Assembly: GCA_947499555.1 (NCBI GenBank)
Contig: CANMOU010000002.1
Span: 383,001 to 447,000, forward strand
Source: an uncultured Roseovarius sp.
GTDB taxonomy: Bacteria > Pseudomonadota > Alphaproteobacteria > Rhodobacterales > Rhodobacteraceae
Reading direction: 5' to 3'
Length of the DNA stretch: 64,000 nt
This document shows positions 44,593 through 53,916 of this stretch, one piece after another (position 1 is the stretch's first letter; each line of letters starts with the position of its first letter). The notes beneath the pieces were generated by a model. It was not told where the DNA came from and did no database searches. It saw only the letters and a program-made list of their open reading frames with translations. The position numbers were made by a program, and so were the translations under genes.

Positions 44593-45776
44593 TGTTTGAG
44601 CTCTTGCAAGAACAGCCCAAGGACAAAATCCTGGCCTTGATGCAGATGTATCGTGCAGATACGCGGACCGAGAAAATTGACCTCGGCGTTGGTGTTTACA
44701 AAAATGCCGATGGCCATACACCGATCATGCGCGCTGTGAAGAAGGCCGAGCAGAGCTGGTGGGGTCAGGAAGACACCAAGGCCTATGTCGGCTTGGCCGG
44801 GGACCCGGCGTTTTCTGATGTGATGATTGATTTGGTCTTGGGAGACGCAGTGTCTCGCGACAAGGTTGCCGCCGTCGCCACGCCAGGCGGTACGGGGGCG
44901 GTGCGACAGGCCTTTGAGCTGATCCAGATGGCGAACCCGAAGGCTCGGGTTTTTGTCTCTGACCCGACATGGCCCAACCACCTGAGCATCCTGAAACATC
45001 TGGGCATCGAGACTATGCGCTATCGCTATTTTGACAGCGAAAGTGGCGGTGTGAACTTCGATGGCATGCTGGAAGACCTGAACGAGGTTCGGGCTGGTGA
45101 TGTGGTCTTGCTGCATGGCTGTTGCCACAACCCGACGGGGGCCAATTTAACCTTGCCCGAGTGGGACGCCGTTATTGCGCTGTTAAATGACAAAGGTGTC
45201 ACTCCGATGATCGACATCGCCTATCAGGGCTTTGGCGAAGGGCTTGAGGCCGATGCGGCGGGCACACGCGCGGTCGTAGCGGGCTGCCCTGAAGTGCTGA
45301 TCGCGGCAAGCTGTTCGAAGAATTTCGGCATTTACCGGGAGCGAACCGGCCTTTTGATGGGCGTTTATCACGACGCAAGCCGCACGAGCCTTATTCAGGC
45401 AAACCTCGCGCATCTGAACCGCCAGAACTACTCCTTCCCACCTGATCATGGTGCGCGGCTTGTCACGCTGGTGCTGCAGGACCCTGATCTCAGGGCCGAT
45501 TGGGAATCCGAATTGGAAGAGGTGCGCAAGGGCATGCTTGATCTGCGCGCTCTGCTGTCAAATGAGCTTCAGGGCCTTTCGGGGTCCGACCGCTTCGGAT
45601 TTGTCGCGCAACATCGCGGCATGTTTTCCCGCCTTGGCCTGACACCGGAAAAAGTGGAAGAGCTCCGCGAGCGGCACGCGATCTACATGATTGGTGACAG
45701 CCGTATCAATATCGCAGGACTGAACGCGCAAACCGTGCCAATTCTGGCAAAAGCGATCATCGAGGTTGGTGCCTAG
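44592..45776 (+). CDS. tyrB: Aromatic/aspartate aminotransferase (class I)
   Basis: PLP-dependent transaminase of the AspC/TyrB group. The 394 residues have K243 in AASCSKNFGIYRERTG for PLP, HNPTGANL for the pyridine/carboxylate contacts and the C-terminal DSRINIAGL Arg for the substrate carboxylate. The start ATG overlaps the sseA stop by one base (TGATG) and has GGAGAGG upstream. Its partner sseA hints at cysteine or other amino acids as donors, but aromatic residues or aspartate remain possible. It shares CTAG at its 3' end with the convergent TetR gene. Confidence 0.93.
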   Translation: MFELLQEQPKDKILALMQMYRADTRTEKIDLGVGVYKNADGHTPIMRAVKKAEQSWWGQEDTKAYVGLAGDPAFSDVMIDLVLGDAVSRDKVAAVATPGGTGAVRQAFELIQMANPKARVFVSDPTWPNHLSILKHLGIETMRYRYFDSESGGVNFDGMLEDLNEVRAGDVVLLHGCCHNPTGANLTLPEWDAVIALLNDKGVTPMIDIAYQGFGEGLEADAAGTRAVVAGCPEVLIAASCSKNFGIYRERTGLLMGVYHDASRTSLIQANLAHLNRQNYSFPPDHGARLVTLVLQDPDLRADWESELEEVRKGMLDLRALLSNELQGLSGSDRFGFVAQHRGMFSRLGLTPEKVEELRERHAIYMIGDSRINIAGLNAQTVPILAKAIIEVGA

Positions 45777-46402
45777 CGGCGCGGCTTTGTCCCGTAACAG
45801 GCGAGAAACATGTTGACGACACCGTCCACAACGCGCGCGATCTGATCGTCAGAGAGGTCGCAGTCCACCCCGCAAATGCGCCGCACAAACAGATCGCTCT
45901 TGCACAGTTCGCCAAACTGAGCGGTGGCCAGATCAATATCGTCAATCTGCAGGTCGCCGTTCTGGATGAATGGTGTCATGATCTGTGCAAGCCGGTCCCG
46001 CAGAAGCGATGGGCCCGACATATAAAACCTCTGGCCCAACTCGGGGAAACGGTAGGATTCCGACACGCAGATTCGATAAACTTGCAGGCCGAATTCAGAC
46101 AGGAAAAAGCTCACGATACGATGAGCGGCCTCTCTGAGCACGTCCTCCAGAGACATGGTCGCGTCAATAACCTGAAGCGCCTCTTCGGCTTGTCTGTTGC
46201 ATTCCACCCGCGCGACTTCGGAAAACAAGATGCGTTTGTCGGGGAAATAGCTGTAGAGTGTCGCCTTTGAGACGCCTGCGGCACGGGCAATGTCATCGAC
46301 ACTGGCACCCTCAAACCCGTCGCGCATGAAAATCCGCCGCGCCCCGTCCAAGACCTGGTCGAACTTGCGACCTTTCTTAATTTCCGCAGCCATTACGGTC
46401 AT
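45773..46402 (-). CDS. TetR-family transcriptional regulator
   Basis: A 209-residue regulator with the TetR helix-turn-helix (FDQVLDGARRIFMRDGFEGASVDDIARAAGVSKATLYSYFPDK, residues 14-56). The ligand domain ends in VVNMFLACYG, as in AcrR-C-type members. The ATG at 46402 follows AAGGGGG; the longer frame to 46510 would run through the operator sequences. Its target may be itself or the divergent mbfA gene. Effector unknown. Confidence 0.93.
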   Translation of the reverse strand: MTVMAAEIKKGRKFDQVLDGARRIFMRDGFEGASVDDIARAAGVSKATLYSYFPDKRILFSEVARVECNRQAEEALQVIDATMSLEDVLREAAHRIVSFFLSEFGLQVYRICVSESYRFPELGQRFYMSGPSLLRDRLAQIMTPFIQNGDLQIDDIDLATAQFGELCKSDLFVRRICGVDCDLSDDQIARVVDGVVNMFLACYGTKPRR

Positions 46403-46436
46403 GCAAGCCCCCTTCGCACCCGAACAGCTTAGCCTC

Positions 46437-46488
46437 GCGGATGTTAAATCCGCAAGTAGATAAGAAAATTTCCATACCTGGCAGTATG
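46437..46488. promoter_or_regulatory. Two inverted repeats before the TetR gene
   Basis: GCGGAT-gttaa-ATCCGC (46437-46453) and CATAC-ctggca-GTATG (46473-46488) lie 35 to 86 bp upstream of the TetR start. TetR-family proteins usually bind inverted repeats of this size near their own promoter, so either could be the operator. Confidence 0.5.
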
Positions 46489-46609
46489 TAAGATCTATAT
46501 TTCGCCTCAAGGAGCCAGTTCTACTCAGATTGTCGCGAAGGTTCCGGCAGGAAAGGCCTTTGTAATGGCAGCGGGATTCATACTTGCGTTCAATGGCTAA
46601 TCCACTAGT

Positions 46610-46626
46610 TTTAGAACTATTCTAAA
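46610..46626. promoter_or_regulatory. Irr box (iron control element) of mbfA
   Basis: TTTAGAA-CTA-TTCTAAA is a perfect 7-3-7 inverted repeat and matches the Irr-binding ICE motif of Alphaproteobacteria. It ends 13 bases before the mbfA ATG, over or just past the promoter, as expected for repression by Irr at low iron. mbfA is a known Irr target in Bradyrhizobium and Agrobacterium. Confidence 0.92.
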
Positions 46627-46639
46627 TTATGGATGCAAC

Positions 46640-47617
46640 ATGATACCCGGTGTTTCTTCACGTCGACGCTTTTCCGATCTTTCCGAGCAAGAGGTGCTGG
46701 CCCTGGCGATTTCGTCAGAGGAGGATGATGCACGCATCTACCGATCCTATGCCGAGATGTTGCGAGCGGACTTTCCGGACACTTCGAAGGTCTTTGATGG
46801 CATGGCGGCAGAGGAAGACGGCCATCGGCAGCGCCTGATCGATCTGCACGTCGCCCGCTTTGGTCAGGTGATCCCGCTTATCCGCCGGGAACATGTGGCA
46901 GGCTATTACGCCCGGCGGCCTGTCTGGCTGGTTGAAAATCTGGGTCTGGAACGCATTCGTGAAGAAGCCGAAGCAATGGAAAGAGACGCAGAACGTTTCT
47001 ATCTCAAGGCTGCGCAAAATACGCAGGACGCGGCGACCCGCAAGCTGCTGGGCGATCTGGCAGCCGCAGAGGCGGGGCACCAGAACCGTGCGGGCGAGTT
47101 GGAGCAGGAGCATCTGGACGATGCGTCGCGCGCAGATGAGGATCGCACGGCCAAGCGGCAGTTTATCCTGACATGGGTTCAGCCCGGGCTGGCTGGATTG
47201 ATGGACGGCTCCGTTTCCACTCTGGCGCCGATCTTTGCCACAGCTTTTGCAACGCAGGACACATGGACAACTTTTCTTGTCGGGCTTGCCGCGTCCGTGG
47301 GCGCAGGCATTTCCATGGGCTTTACCGAGGCCGCAAGTGACGACGGAGAGTTGTCGGGACGCGGCAGCCCGATCAAACGTGGCTTTGCCTCGGGCATCAT
47401 GACCACCATTGGCGGGTTGGGTCATGCGTTGCCATACCTCATTCCGGATTTCTGGACGGCAACGGTGATCGCGATTGCCGTGGTATTCGTCGAGCTCTGG
47501 GCCATTGCCTGGATCCAGAACAAATACATGGAAACCCCTTTCTTTCGCGCCGCATTTCAGGTTGTTCTTGGGGGTGCCCTCGTATTTGCCGCTGGGGTAC
47601 TGATCGGTAGTGGTTAG
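46640..47617 (+). CDS. mbfA: Membrane-bound ferritin-like iron exporter MbfA
   Basis: A 325-residue protein made of a rubrerythrin/ferritin-like domain (residues 15-150) joined to a VIT1/CCC1-type transporter (170-325). The diiron ligands are in ISSEEDDARIYRSYAEML, MAAEEDGHRQRL, MERDAERFYLKAA and LAAAEAGHQNRA. The membrane part starts with WVQPGLAGLMDGSVSTLAPIF and has four to five helices. MbfA exports ferrous iron when iron or peroxide is high. The Irr box upstream keeps it off in iron shortage. Confidence 0.95.
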   Translation: MIPGVSSRRRFSDLSEQEVLALAISSEEDDARIYRSYAEMLRADFPDTSKVFDGMAAEEDGHRQRLIDLHVARFGQVIPLIRREHVAGYYARRPVWLVENLGLERIREEAEAMERDAERFYLKAAQNTQDAATRKLLGDLAAAEAGHQNRAGELEQEHLDDASRADEDRTAKRQFILTWVQPGLAGLMDGSVSTLAPIFATAFATQDTWTTFLVGLAASVGAGISMGFTEAASDDGELSGRGSPIKRGFASGIMTTIGGLGHALPYLIPDFWTATVIAIAVVFVELWAIAWIQNKYMETPFFRAAFQVVLGGALVFAAGVLIGSG

Positions 47618-47664
47618 TGCGTGATGCACATTGACGCGCCGGACTGGCATGGTACGACGACTTC

Positions 47665-48597
47665 ATGCTTGCCATCTTCCTGCAAACCCTTCCTTTCTTC
47701 CTTGTCATTGGTTTGGGTTATGGCGCGGGACGCACACAGTTTTTCAGCGAAGAGGCCACGGCCTATCTGACGAAGTTTGTCTTTTACTTCGCGCTGTCGG
47801 CGATGCTGTTCAATTTCTCGGCCAACCTGTCGATTTCGGAGATTTTCGACTGGCGATTTGTCATGGCCTATTTCTGGGGCACCGCCTTTGTCTACGGGAT
47901 TGTCACGCTGGTCGCGTTCCTCAGACGGCTTTCTGCGGAAGAGGCGGCCTTCGAGGCGCAATGCGGTGTGATCGGCAATGTCGGGTTCCTGGGTGTGCCG
48001 ATGCTCACCCTGCTGATGGGTCCAGAGGCGATCGGCCCTGTCATGCTTGTTCTGGCTGTCGATCTGATTGTCTTCGGGTCGCTCATCGTGATCATCGTGA
48101 CGGGTTCGCGTGACGGGCGGATGAGCCTTGGGATCTTACGCACTGTGGGGCTTGGTTTGCTGAAAAATCCGATGATCGTGTCGATTGTCTTGGGCCTGAC
48201 CTGGTCGGCGTTCAGCATTCCAATTCCAACGGTCATGAACGACTTTCTGGCGCTGCTCGGCGGCGCGGCCACACCCGGCGCTCTTTTTGCGATTGGGGCC
48301 TCACTTGCAACGAAATCCGCAGAGCGCCCTGTTATCGCGGGTTGGCTTTCGCTCAACAAACTGGTGCTGCATCCGGTCTTCGTCGCGTTCTCGGCACTGG
48401 TTCTCTTCCCGGTCGAGCCCTATGCGGCGGCGGTGATGATCGCCACCGCATCGCTGCCTGTTGCCGGCAATGTCTACATCCTCGCGCAACATTATGGCGT
48501 CGCGCCGCAACGTGTCTCGGCTTCGATCCTGATCTCAACCGCCATCGCAGTGCTCACGGTTTCTGCCGTCATCGGCTGGGCCAACGGGCTTTATTGA
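47665..48597 (+). CDS. AEC (auxin efflux carrier) family transporter
   Basis: A 310-residue membrane carrier with about ten helices in two halves; GYGAGRTQFFSEEATAYLTKFVFYFALSAMLF opens the first and ATPGALFAIGASLA marks the second. Family members carry organic acids such as malate or malonate; the substrate here is unknown. No clear ribosome site before the ATG. Its TGA and the stop of the convergent gene form a TGATCA palindrome. Confidence 0.92.
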   Translation: MLAIFLQTLPFFLVIGLGYGAGRTQFFSEEATAYLTKFVFYFALSAMLFNFSANLSISEIFDWRFVMAYFWGTAFVYGIVTLVAFLRRLSAEEAAFEAQCGVIGNVGFLGVPMLTLLMGPEAIGPVMLVLAVDLIVFGSLIVIIVTGSRDGRMSLGILRTVGLGLLKNPMIVSIVLGLTWSAFSIPIPTVMNDFLALLGGAATPGALFAIGASLATKSAERPVIAGWLSLNKLVLHPVFVAFSALVLFPVEPYAAAVMIATASLPVAGNVYILAQHYGVAPQRVSASILISTAIAVLTVSAVIGWANGLY

Positions 48598-50238
48598 TCA
48601 CCCGTCAGGTGGGCTGAGGTCTACAGGGATTGGCGAATAAAATAGCTCTTGGATCGGAGAACTCATTTCTCCAGTGCACACACGTCGATCTGTGACGTTC
48701 TTGCGTACAATTTCTAACATCTCCTGTTGCTGCCAGGTGTCAGTGCAACTGTAATCCTTTGAGTGTTCGCAGAAGTGGAGAAACAGCCGATATGCCCGCA
48801 TCATCGGACAGCGCAGTTGTGTATCCATGTCAATACCGTCACGTGCGGCGATCCATCCTTCAATTTCTTTTCTGGCTCTGATCTGCCGCTCCAGAGGAAG
48901 CGCTTTGAACCGCTCTTTTTCCGTTTCGCTTTCCAGAGATTCCAATGAGTTCAACAAGGACCATTTATTGAAACTATAATCGAAGAGGGCGCCTGTGCTG
49001 TGATTGTCAAAGACAATCGCGTTGGTTAGAAAGGCATCCCCCATTCCAAGGAAATTTGGATCCAATGCGGGGAAACTTGCTTGAAAGTACGCTCTCCAAT
49101 GGTCTGGCTCGTAGGGCTGAGCCACAAGCAGTCGACGGCGATATTCTTGCTCTTCTTCTCGTGTCGGACCGCCAACTTTCTTGCTCCTCAAACCTCCGTT
49201 CTCCATGACAGTAAAGTGCGAGACCAGTGTCAAAAGCGTGTTCAAATGTTTCGGGTTGTATGGGTCTCTTTTGAGTTTCTCGCGAGCCACTTCCTGCGCT
49301 CGACGCGTAATGTCTTCGCTAACGAATGGATAATCGTACATCTTTGCGAGGTTATAGTCGAATTGCTTCGCGTTTTCGTAATCGATGTTGCCTTCACGAG
49401 TCAGATATCGATATGTGAAATCAGCTTCGGGACGAGTGGAATGGCCATGAACGATAGCAGATATCAGCAGATATTCGTGGTCTGGGTACTTCCCTGTGAA
49501 CAACTTTTTTTCCACCCAGGGTCGTTGCTCGTTCATAAAGTAAGCACTTGCACTTAGTTTGCAGTACGTGACTGGATCGCCTTGCTCCCAATCGATTTCA
49601 GCACCGTAGTGCTCGCACATTCTCTCAGCTTTTTTCCACGTACCGCCCCACCCGGGAATTGCCTGCGAAAGCCCTATCGACAATGACGTCATATTGGGAT
49701 CGTTCGACATAACGTATTCGAGAATGAGATATCCCTGAATGTCTTGGCCTGTTCCGTTGACCAGATGCAGCAGACTGTCGGTAGCCGGGCGGAAGGATTT
49801 ATCTGCCCGGAAGGCCTTGTAGGCATATTCCCATGCTTCATGCTGCATCTGGTGGAATTCACGCAATGCTTGTGGATAGATGTGCTTGGCAAACTCCGGT
49901 CCCCGGATGATCCAAGACGTGTGCCCCAGGACCTGGGACTTCGCTGTATTGGCGTGGATGGAGTCAGGGAACTCTTCGAGCCAACCATCCACAAACTCGG
50001 AGACTTGAGGGCTGTTGGTATAGAAAATCTGATGCAGGTCACGAATGTGGTTTTGGTCATCCGCTCCGCTGTGAAACCGAAGTTGGGCATTGGAAAGGGC
50101 GACTTCCACTGCCGCGTGATTATTGACATCTATGGCCTCCCACAGATCATCGACCCCTACTGGCTGTGTAGTTTGTCCCGCTATGGCGAAACCAGAAATG
50201 AACCATGAGACGGCGAACGCGCAAAGGAGCTTTTTCAT
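48598..50238 (-). CDS. Large secreted protein of unknown function (DUF4034-like), AT-rich
   Basis: A 546-residue protein from the ATG at 50238, where GAGG lies 5 bases upstream; an alternative in-frame ATG is at 50277. MKKLLCAFAVSWFISGFAIAG is a signal peptide. The rest is mostly helical, with repeats of paired Trp/Tyr and charged residues (QALREFHQMQHEAWEYAYKAF, REEEQEYRRRLLVAQPYEPDHWRAYFQASFPALD), like TPR/Sel1-type solenoids and like DUF4034 proteins; the family match is from memory. Two cysteine-containing segments lie near the C-terminus. Base composition is unlike its neighbours: 49681-49740 has 24 G+C of 60. This and its isolation suggest transfer from elsewhere. Confidence 0.75.
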   Translation of the reverse strand: MKKLLCAFAVSWFISGFAIAGQTTQPVGVDDLWEAIDVNNHAAVEVALSNAQLRFHSGADDQNHIRDLHQIFYTNSPQVSEFVDGWLEEFPDSIHANTAKSQVLGHTSWIIRGPEFAKHIYPQALREFHQMQHEAWEYAYKAFRADKSFRPATDSLLHLVNGTGQDIQGYLILEYVMSNDPNMTSLSIGLSQAIPGWGGTWKKAERMCEHYGAEIDWEQGDPVTYCKLSASAYFMNEQRPWVEKKLFTGKYPDHEYLLISAIVHGHSTRPEADFTYRYLTREGNIDYENAKQFDYNLAKMYDYPFVSEDITRRAQEVAREKLKRDPYNPKHLNTLLTLVSHFTVMENGGLRSKKVGGPTREEEQEYRRRLLVAQPYEPDHWRAYFQASFPALDPNFLGMGDAFLTNAIVFDNHSTGALFDYSFNKWSLLNSLESLESETEKERFKALPLERQIRARKEIEGWIAARDGIDMDTQLRCPMMRAYRLFLHFCEHSKDYSCTDTWQQQEMLEIVRKNVTDRRVCTGEMSSPIQELFYSPIPVDLSPPDG

Positions 50239-50410
50239 AGTAACCTCAATGAAAGTGTTCGCGTAAAAGTTGTTCAAGACATTGTGGCGCGAGTTTGACG
50301 GCGTCAGGAATTTGGTAGGGTCAGTCGTGAAGGTCTCTTGATAAGCATTGCGCTCATCGCTTGATCATGCGTTTTGCATTGTTGACTGCCCTGAACGCGT
50401 GGATAGCTTC

Positions 50411-51121
50411 ATGCCTTCACCAGATCCCTACACCCCTCTGACCTTGCCTGATCGGCGCGATTTGACGGATGGTGACGGATTGGCTGAAGTCCGGGGTTAC
50501 CGTGATTTGATGCGCAAGCGGCACAGCATCCGGGACTATTCTGATCGACCGGTACCGGAAGAGATCATTACAACGGCCATTGAGGCAGCGGGCACGGCAC
50601 CTTCGGGGGCCAATCAGCAGCCGTGGTTCTTCGCGGCGATCTCTGATCCTGCACTCAAGATGAAGATCCGCTCTGCGGCGGAGGCCGAAGAAGAGAAATT
50701 TTATGCAGGGCGCGCCGGGGACGCCTGGCTTGCGGCTCTGGAACCCATCGGCACTCGTGCCGAGAAGCCGCATCTGACGCAAGCGCCCTGGCTGATTGTG
50801 ATCTTTGCTCAGCGTTATGGTCTGGCACCTAACGGTACACGCCAGAAACACTATTACGTGCCTGAAAGCGTGGGGATTGCCACCGGCATGCTGATCACCG
50901 CGTTGCACAAGGCGGGTCTTTATTGCCTGACCCATACACCAAATCCGATGGGGTTTCTTAATGCGGCATTAACCAGACCGGACAATGAAAAGCCCATGAT
51001 GATTTTGGCGGTTGGACATGCTGCAGAGGATGCTACGGTGCCAGCGGCGGCGAAGGTCAAGAAACCGCTGGACGAAATCATGGCGCTTTACCAGGCGTCC
51101 GAAGACTGGAAGGAAGACTAG
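50411..51121 (+). CDS. Nitroreductase-fold flavoprotein, iodotyrosine-deiodinase-like
   Basis: A 236-residue FMN enzyme. RKRHSIRDYSDRPVP is the flavin phosphate motif; APSGANQQPWFF follows. The active-site lid carries Glu94, Tyr98 and Lys119 at the spacing (+4, +21) of mammalian iodotyrosine deiodinase, and GLAPNGTRQKHYYVPESVGIATGM, LTHTPNPMGFL and EDATVP also match that family better than ordinary nitroreductases. It would reductively remove halogen from halotyrosines with NAD(P)H supplying electrons. The start is the ATG at 50411. fghA and sthA follow within 5 bp each. Confidence 0.85.
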   Translation: MPSPDPYTPLTLPDRRDLTDGDGLAEVRGYRDLMRKRHSIRDYSDRPVPEEIITTAIEAAGTAPSGANQQPWFFAAISDPALKMKIRSAAEAEEEKFYAGRAGDAWLAALEPIGTRAEKPHLTQAPWLIVIFAQRYGLAPNGTRQKHYYVPESVGIATGMLITALHKAGLYCLTHTPNPMGFLNAALTRPDNEKPMMILAVGHAAEDATVPAAAKVKKPLDEIMALYQASEDWKED

Positions 51122-51122
51122 G

Positions 51123-51956
51123 ATGGAGACCGTTTCGGAGAATGCCTGCTTTGGGGGCATGCAGGGCGTTTACACGCATGGCTCCAGGGCCTGCGCTTGC
51201 GACATGACATTCGGACTCTTCTTGCCTGAAGAAGCACGATCAGGACCCGTGCCGGTGCTTTGGTATCTTTCCGGTCTGACCTGCACACATGAGAATGCGA
51301 TGGTCAAAGCTGGTGCGCAGCAATGGGCGGCGGAACAGGGGATTGCTCTGGTCTTCCCTGACACCTCACCGCGTGGCGAAGGCGTTGCAGATGATGAGGC
51401 CTATGATCTGGGACAAGGTGCGGGGTTTTATGTGAATGCCACGCAAGATCCCTGGGCCCCACATTTTCAGATGTGGGAGTATGTGGCCCAAGAGCTGCCG
51501 AGACTTCTCTTCGAAGAGTTTCCACTGGAGCAGGATTTACAGGCTATCACCGGGCACTCTATGGGCGGGCACGGCGCGCTTACGCTGGCCATGGGTTTGC
51601 CGGGGCGGTTCAAATCCGTTTCCGCGTTTTCGCCGATTTCAAACCCCTCCAAAGGAGATTGGGGCCGCAAACAACTTGGTGCTTATCTGGGAGATGACGA
51701 AAGCACATGGGCCGCCCATGACGCGACGCTCTTGATGCGCGAGGTGGGTTTTGACGGGCCGGTCCTGACCGATACGGGAACAAAAGATCAGTTCGTCGAT
51801 CTACTTATGCCGGAGAGCCTTGCCGAGGCTTGTGCGGCGAGACGTCAGGTTTCGACCCTTCGGATGCAGCCGGGATATGACCACAGCTATTTCTTTGTCT
51901 CCACCTTCATGGAGGATCACGTCGCCTTTCACGCAGAGGCGCTTTATGGCGGGTAA
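51123..51956 (+). CDS. fghA: S-formylglutathione hydrolase
   Basis: Serine hydrolase of glutathione-dependent formaldehyde oxidation; it splits S-formylglutathione to formate and glutathione. The 277 residues carry Ser146 in the GHSMGGHGA nucleophile elbow, GLTCTHENAM for the oxyanion region and PGYDHSYFFVSTF for the catalytic His. The ATG lies one base after the previous stop. The usual partner, GSH-dependent formaldehyde dehydrogenase, is not adjacent. Demethylation of sarcosine in the sox cluster would make its substrate. Confidence 0.95.
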   Translation: METVSENACFGGMQGVYTHGSRACACDMTFGLFLPEEARSGPVPVLWYLSGLTCTHENAMVKAGAQQWAAEQGIALVFPDTSPRGEGVADDEAYDLGQGAGFYVNATQDPWAPHFQMWEYVAQELPRLLFEEFPLEQDLQAITGHSMGGHGALTLAMGLPGRFKSVSAFSPISNPSKGDWGRKQLGAYLGDDESTWAAHDATLLMREVGFDGPVLTDTGTKDQFVDLLMPESLAEACAARRQVSTLRMQPGYDHSYFFVSTFMEDHVAFHAEALYGG

Positions 51957-51959
51957 GGC

Positions 51960-53390
51960 ATGAGCCACTACGACCTGATCATTATCGGCTCTGGGCCGGC
52001 AGGACGTGCCGCGGCAATCCAGGCGGGCAAGCTGAAACGCAAGGTTCTGGTGGTCGACCGAAAGGACAGGCTTGGCGGTGTCTCGGTACATACCGGAACG
52101 ATCCCCTCCAAGACCTTGCGTGAAACGGTTCTCAACCTTTCAGGCTGGCGCGAGCGCAGTTTCTATGGGCGCTCCTACCGGGTGAAGGATGATATCGACG
52201 CGCAGGATCTTAAAGTCCGGTTGCACAAGACGCTCGATTACGAGGTCGACGTTCTTGAACATCAGTTCAACCGCAACCATGTGGATACGCTGCACGGGCT
52301 GGCGAGCTTTGTCACGCCGCATGAGATCGAGGTGGCGACCGAAGCCGGCGAGGTCATGCGTCTTACAGCGGACAGGTTCCTGATCGCGACAGGGACCAAG
52401 ACATACCGCCCCGATAACGTACCCTTTAACAAGCGCACCATTGTGGACAGCGATGAGTTTCTGGAATTGGCCCAGATCCCGCGCAGTCTGGTGGTCGTCG
52501 GTGCAGGCGTTATCGGGGTTGAGTACGCCACGATGTTTTCCACGCTTGATGTGCGGGTCACGCTGATTGAGCCACGGGACACGTTTCTGGATTTTATCGA
52601 TACCGCGCTCATTCAGGATTTCACGCACCAAATCCTGGAAAACGGTGTGGACCTGCGGCTGGGCTCTGCCATTGAGAAGATTGAAGATGCCGGTGAGCAT
52701 GTCGAAGTCACCTTGGAAAACGGCCGGCACGTGCGCTCAGAAGTGCTGTTGTTTGCGGCCGGTCGCATGGGCGCAACTCAGAAACTCAATCTAGATGTGA
52801 CGGGTCTGGAAACCGACCACCGTGGCCGGATCGAAGTCGATCGCAAAAGCTACCAGACAGCGGTGCCGCATATCTATGCGGCGGGTGACGTGATTGGGCG
52901 ACCGTCTCTGGCTTCAACTTCGTTGCAGCAGGGGCGCATTGCTGCATGCCATGCGCTCGACACGCCAACATTGCCTGAATCACCATGGTTTCCATATGGC
53001 ATCTATTCGGTCCCGGAGATTTCCACCTGTGGCATGTCAGAGGAGGAGATGCAGGAACGTGGAATACCATATGAGGTCGGCGTCGCACGGTTCCGGGAGA
53101 CATCACGCGGCCATATCATGGGACTCGAACATGGTATGCTGAAGATGCTCTTTTCCCTTAAAACACGTAGGGTGCTTGGCGTGCAGATTGTTGGCGAAGG
53201 CGCAACCGAGCTTATTCACATCGCTCAGGCGGTACTGAACCTGAAAGGGACAGTGGATTACTTCGTTCAGAATACTTTCAATTATCCAACGCTTGCCGAA
53301 GCGTATAAAATCGCGGGTCTGGATGCCTTCAACCGGATGCCGATTCCAGAGGAATTCAAAGTGAAACGCGCTGGAAAATCGGACAACTGA
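51960..53390 (+). CDS. sthA: Soluble (Si-specific) NAD(P)+ transhydrogenase
   Basis: Flavoprotein that balances NADPH and NADH. The 476 residues have the FAD loop [15 protein letters not shown] (10-24), [18 protein letters not shown] in place of the CxxxxC disulfide of lipoamide dehydrogenases (the mark of SthA), the NAD(P) loop [13 protein letters not shown], and YIAAGDVIG-like [10 protein letters not shown]. It follows fghA by 3 bp; NADPH balance could serve the deiodinase-like enzyme. Confidence 0.96.
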   Translation: MSHYDLIIIGSGPAGRAAAIQAGKLKRKVLVVDRKDRLGGVSVHTGTIPSKTLRETVLNLSGWRERSFYGRSYRVKDDIDAQDLKVRLHKTLDYEVDVLEHQFNRNHVDTLHGLASFVTPHEIEVATEAGEVMRLTADRFLIATGTKTYRPDNVPFNKRTIVDSDEFLELAQIPRSLVVVGAGVIGVEYATMFSTLDVRVTLIEPRDTFLDFIDTALIQDFTHQILENGVDLRLGSAIEKIEDAGEHVEVTLENGRHVRSEVLLFAAGRMGATQKLNLDVTGLETDHRGRIEVDRKSYQTAVPHIYAAGDVIGRPSLASTSLQQGRIAACHALDTPTLPESPWFPYGIYSVPEISTCGMSEEEMQERGIPYEVGVARFRETSRGHIMGLEHGMLKMLFSLKTRRVLGVQIVGEGATELIHIAQAVLNLKGTVDYFVQNTFNYPTLAEAYKIAGLDAFNRMPIPEEFKVKRAGKSDN

Positions 53391-53394
53391 CAAC

Positions 53395-53850
53395 GTGGCG
53401 CTGTTTGTTGATGCAGATGCCTGCCCTGTGAAGGCCGAAGTCGAACGTGTCGGAACACGGCACGGTGCAAAAATTTTCTTTGTCTCCAACGGTGGGCTGC
53501 GGATCTCGCAAAATCCGCTTGTCGAGATGGTGATCGTACCGGAAGGGCCAGATGTAGCCGACTTGTGGATCGCCGAGCGCGCGTCAACCGGCGATGTGGT
53601 GATAACGGGTGATATCCCCTTGGCCGCAAAGTGTGTAGAAGCCGGTGCGCTGGTGCTGAAGCCCAATGGCGAGATGCTTTCAGAGGCCAATATCGGCAAC
53701 GTGCTGGCGACCCGGGACCTGATGGCCGACTTGCGCGCTGCTGATCCATTTCGACAAGGCGGCGGCAAGAGTTTTAGCAAAGCTGACCGGTCGCGGTTTT
53801 TGGACGCGTTGGAGCGGGCGATGCGACAGGCCGGTCAGATGCGGAAGTGA
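53395..53850 (+). CDS. UPF0178/DUF188 family protein (YaiI/YqxD)
   Basis: A 151-residue protein of the PIN-like UPF0178 group. The start [15 protein letters not shown] and the later [17 protein letters not shown] and [10 protein letters not shown] fit the family. Conserved acids suggest a metal-dependent nuclease, not shown. It starts with a GTG 4 bp after sthA. Confidence 0.9.
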   Translation: MALFVDADACPVKAEVERVGTRHGAKIFFVSNGGLRISQNPLVEMVIVPEGPDVADLWIAERASTGDVVITGDIPLAAKCVEAGALVLKPNGEMLSEANIGNVLATRDLMADLRAADPFRQGGGKSFSKADRSRFLDALERAMRQAGQMRK

Positions 53851-53916
53851 AACTTTGACGGCTTGACCAATCCTGCGGATTCTCGGCATTTGGGACAGAG
53901 TTTAGAGGGATAAACC

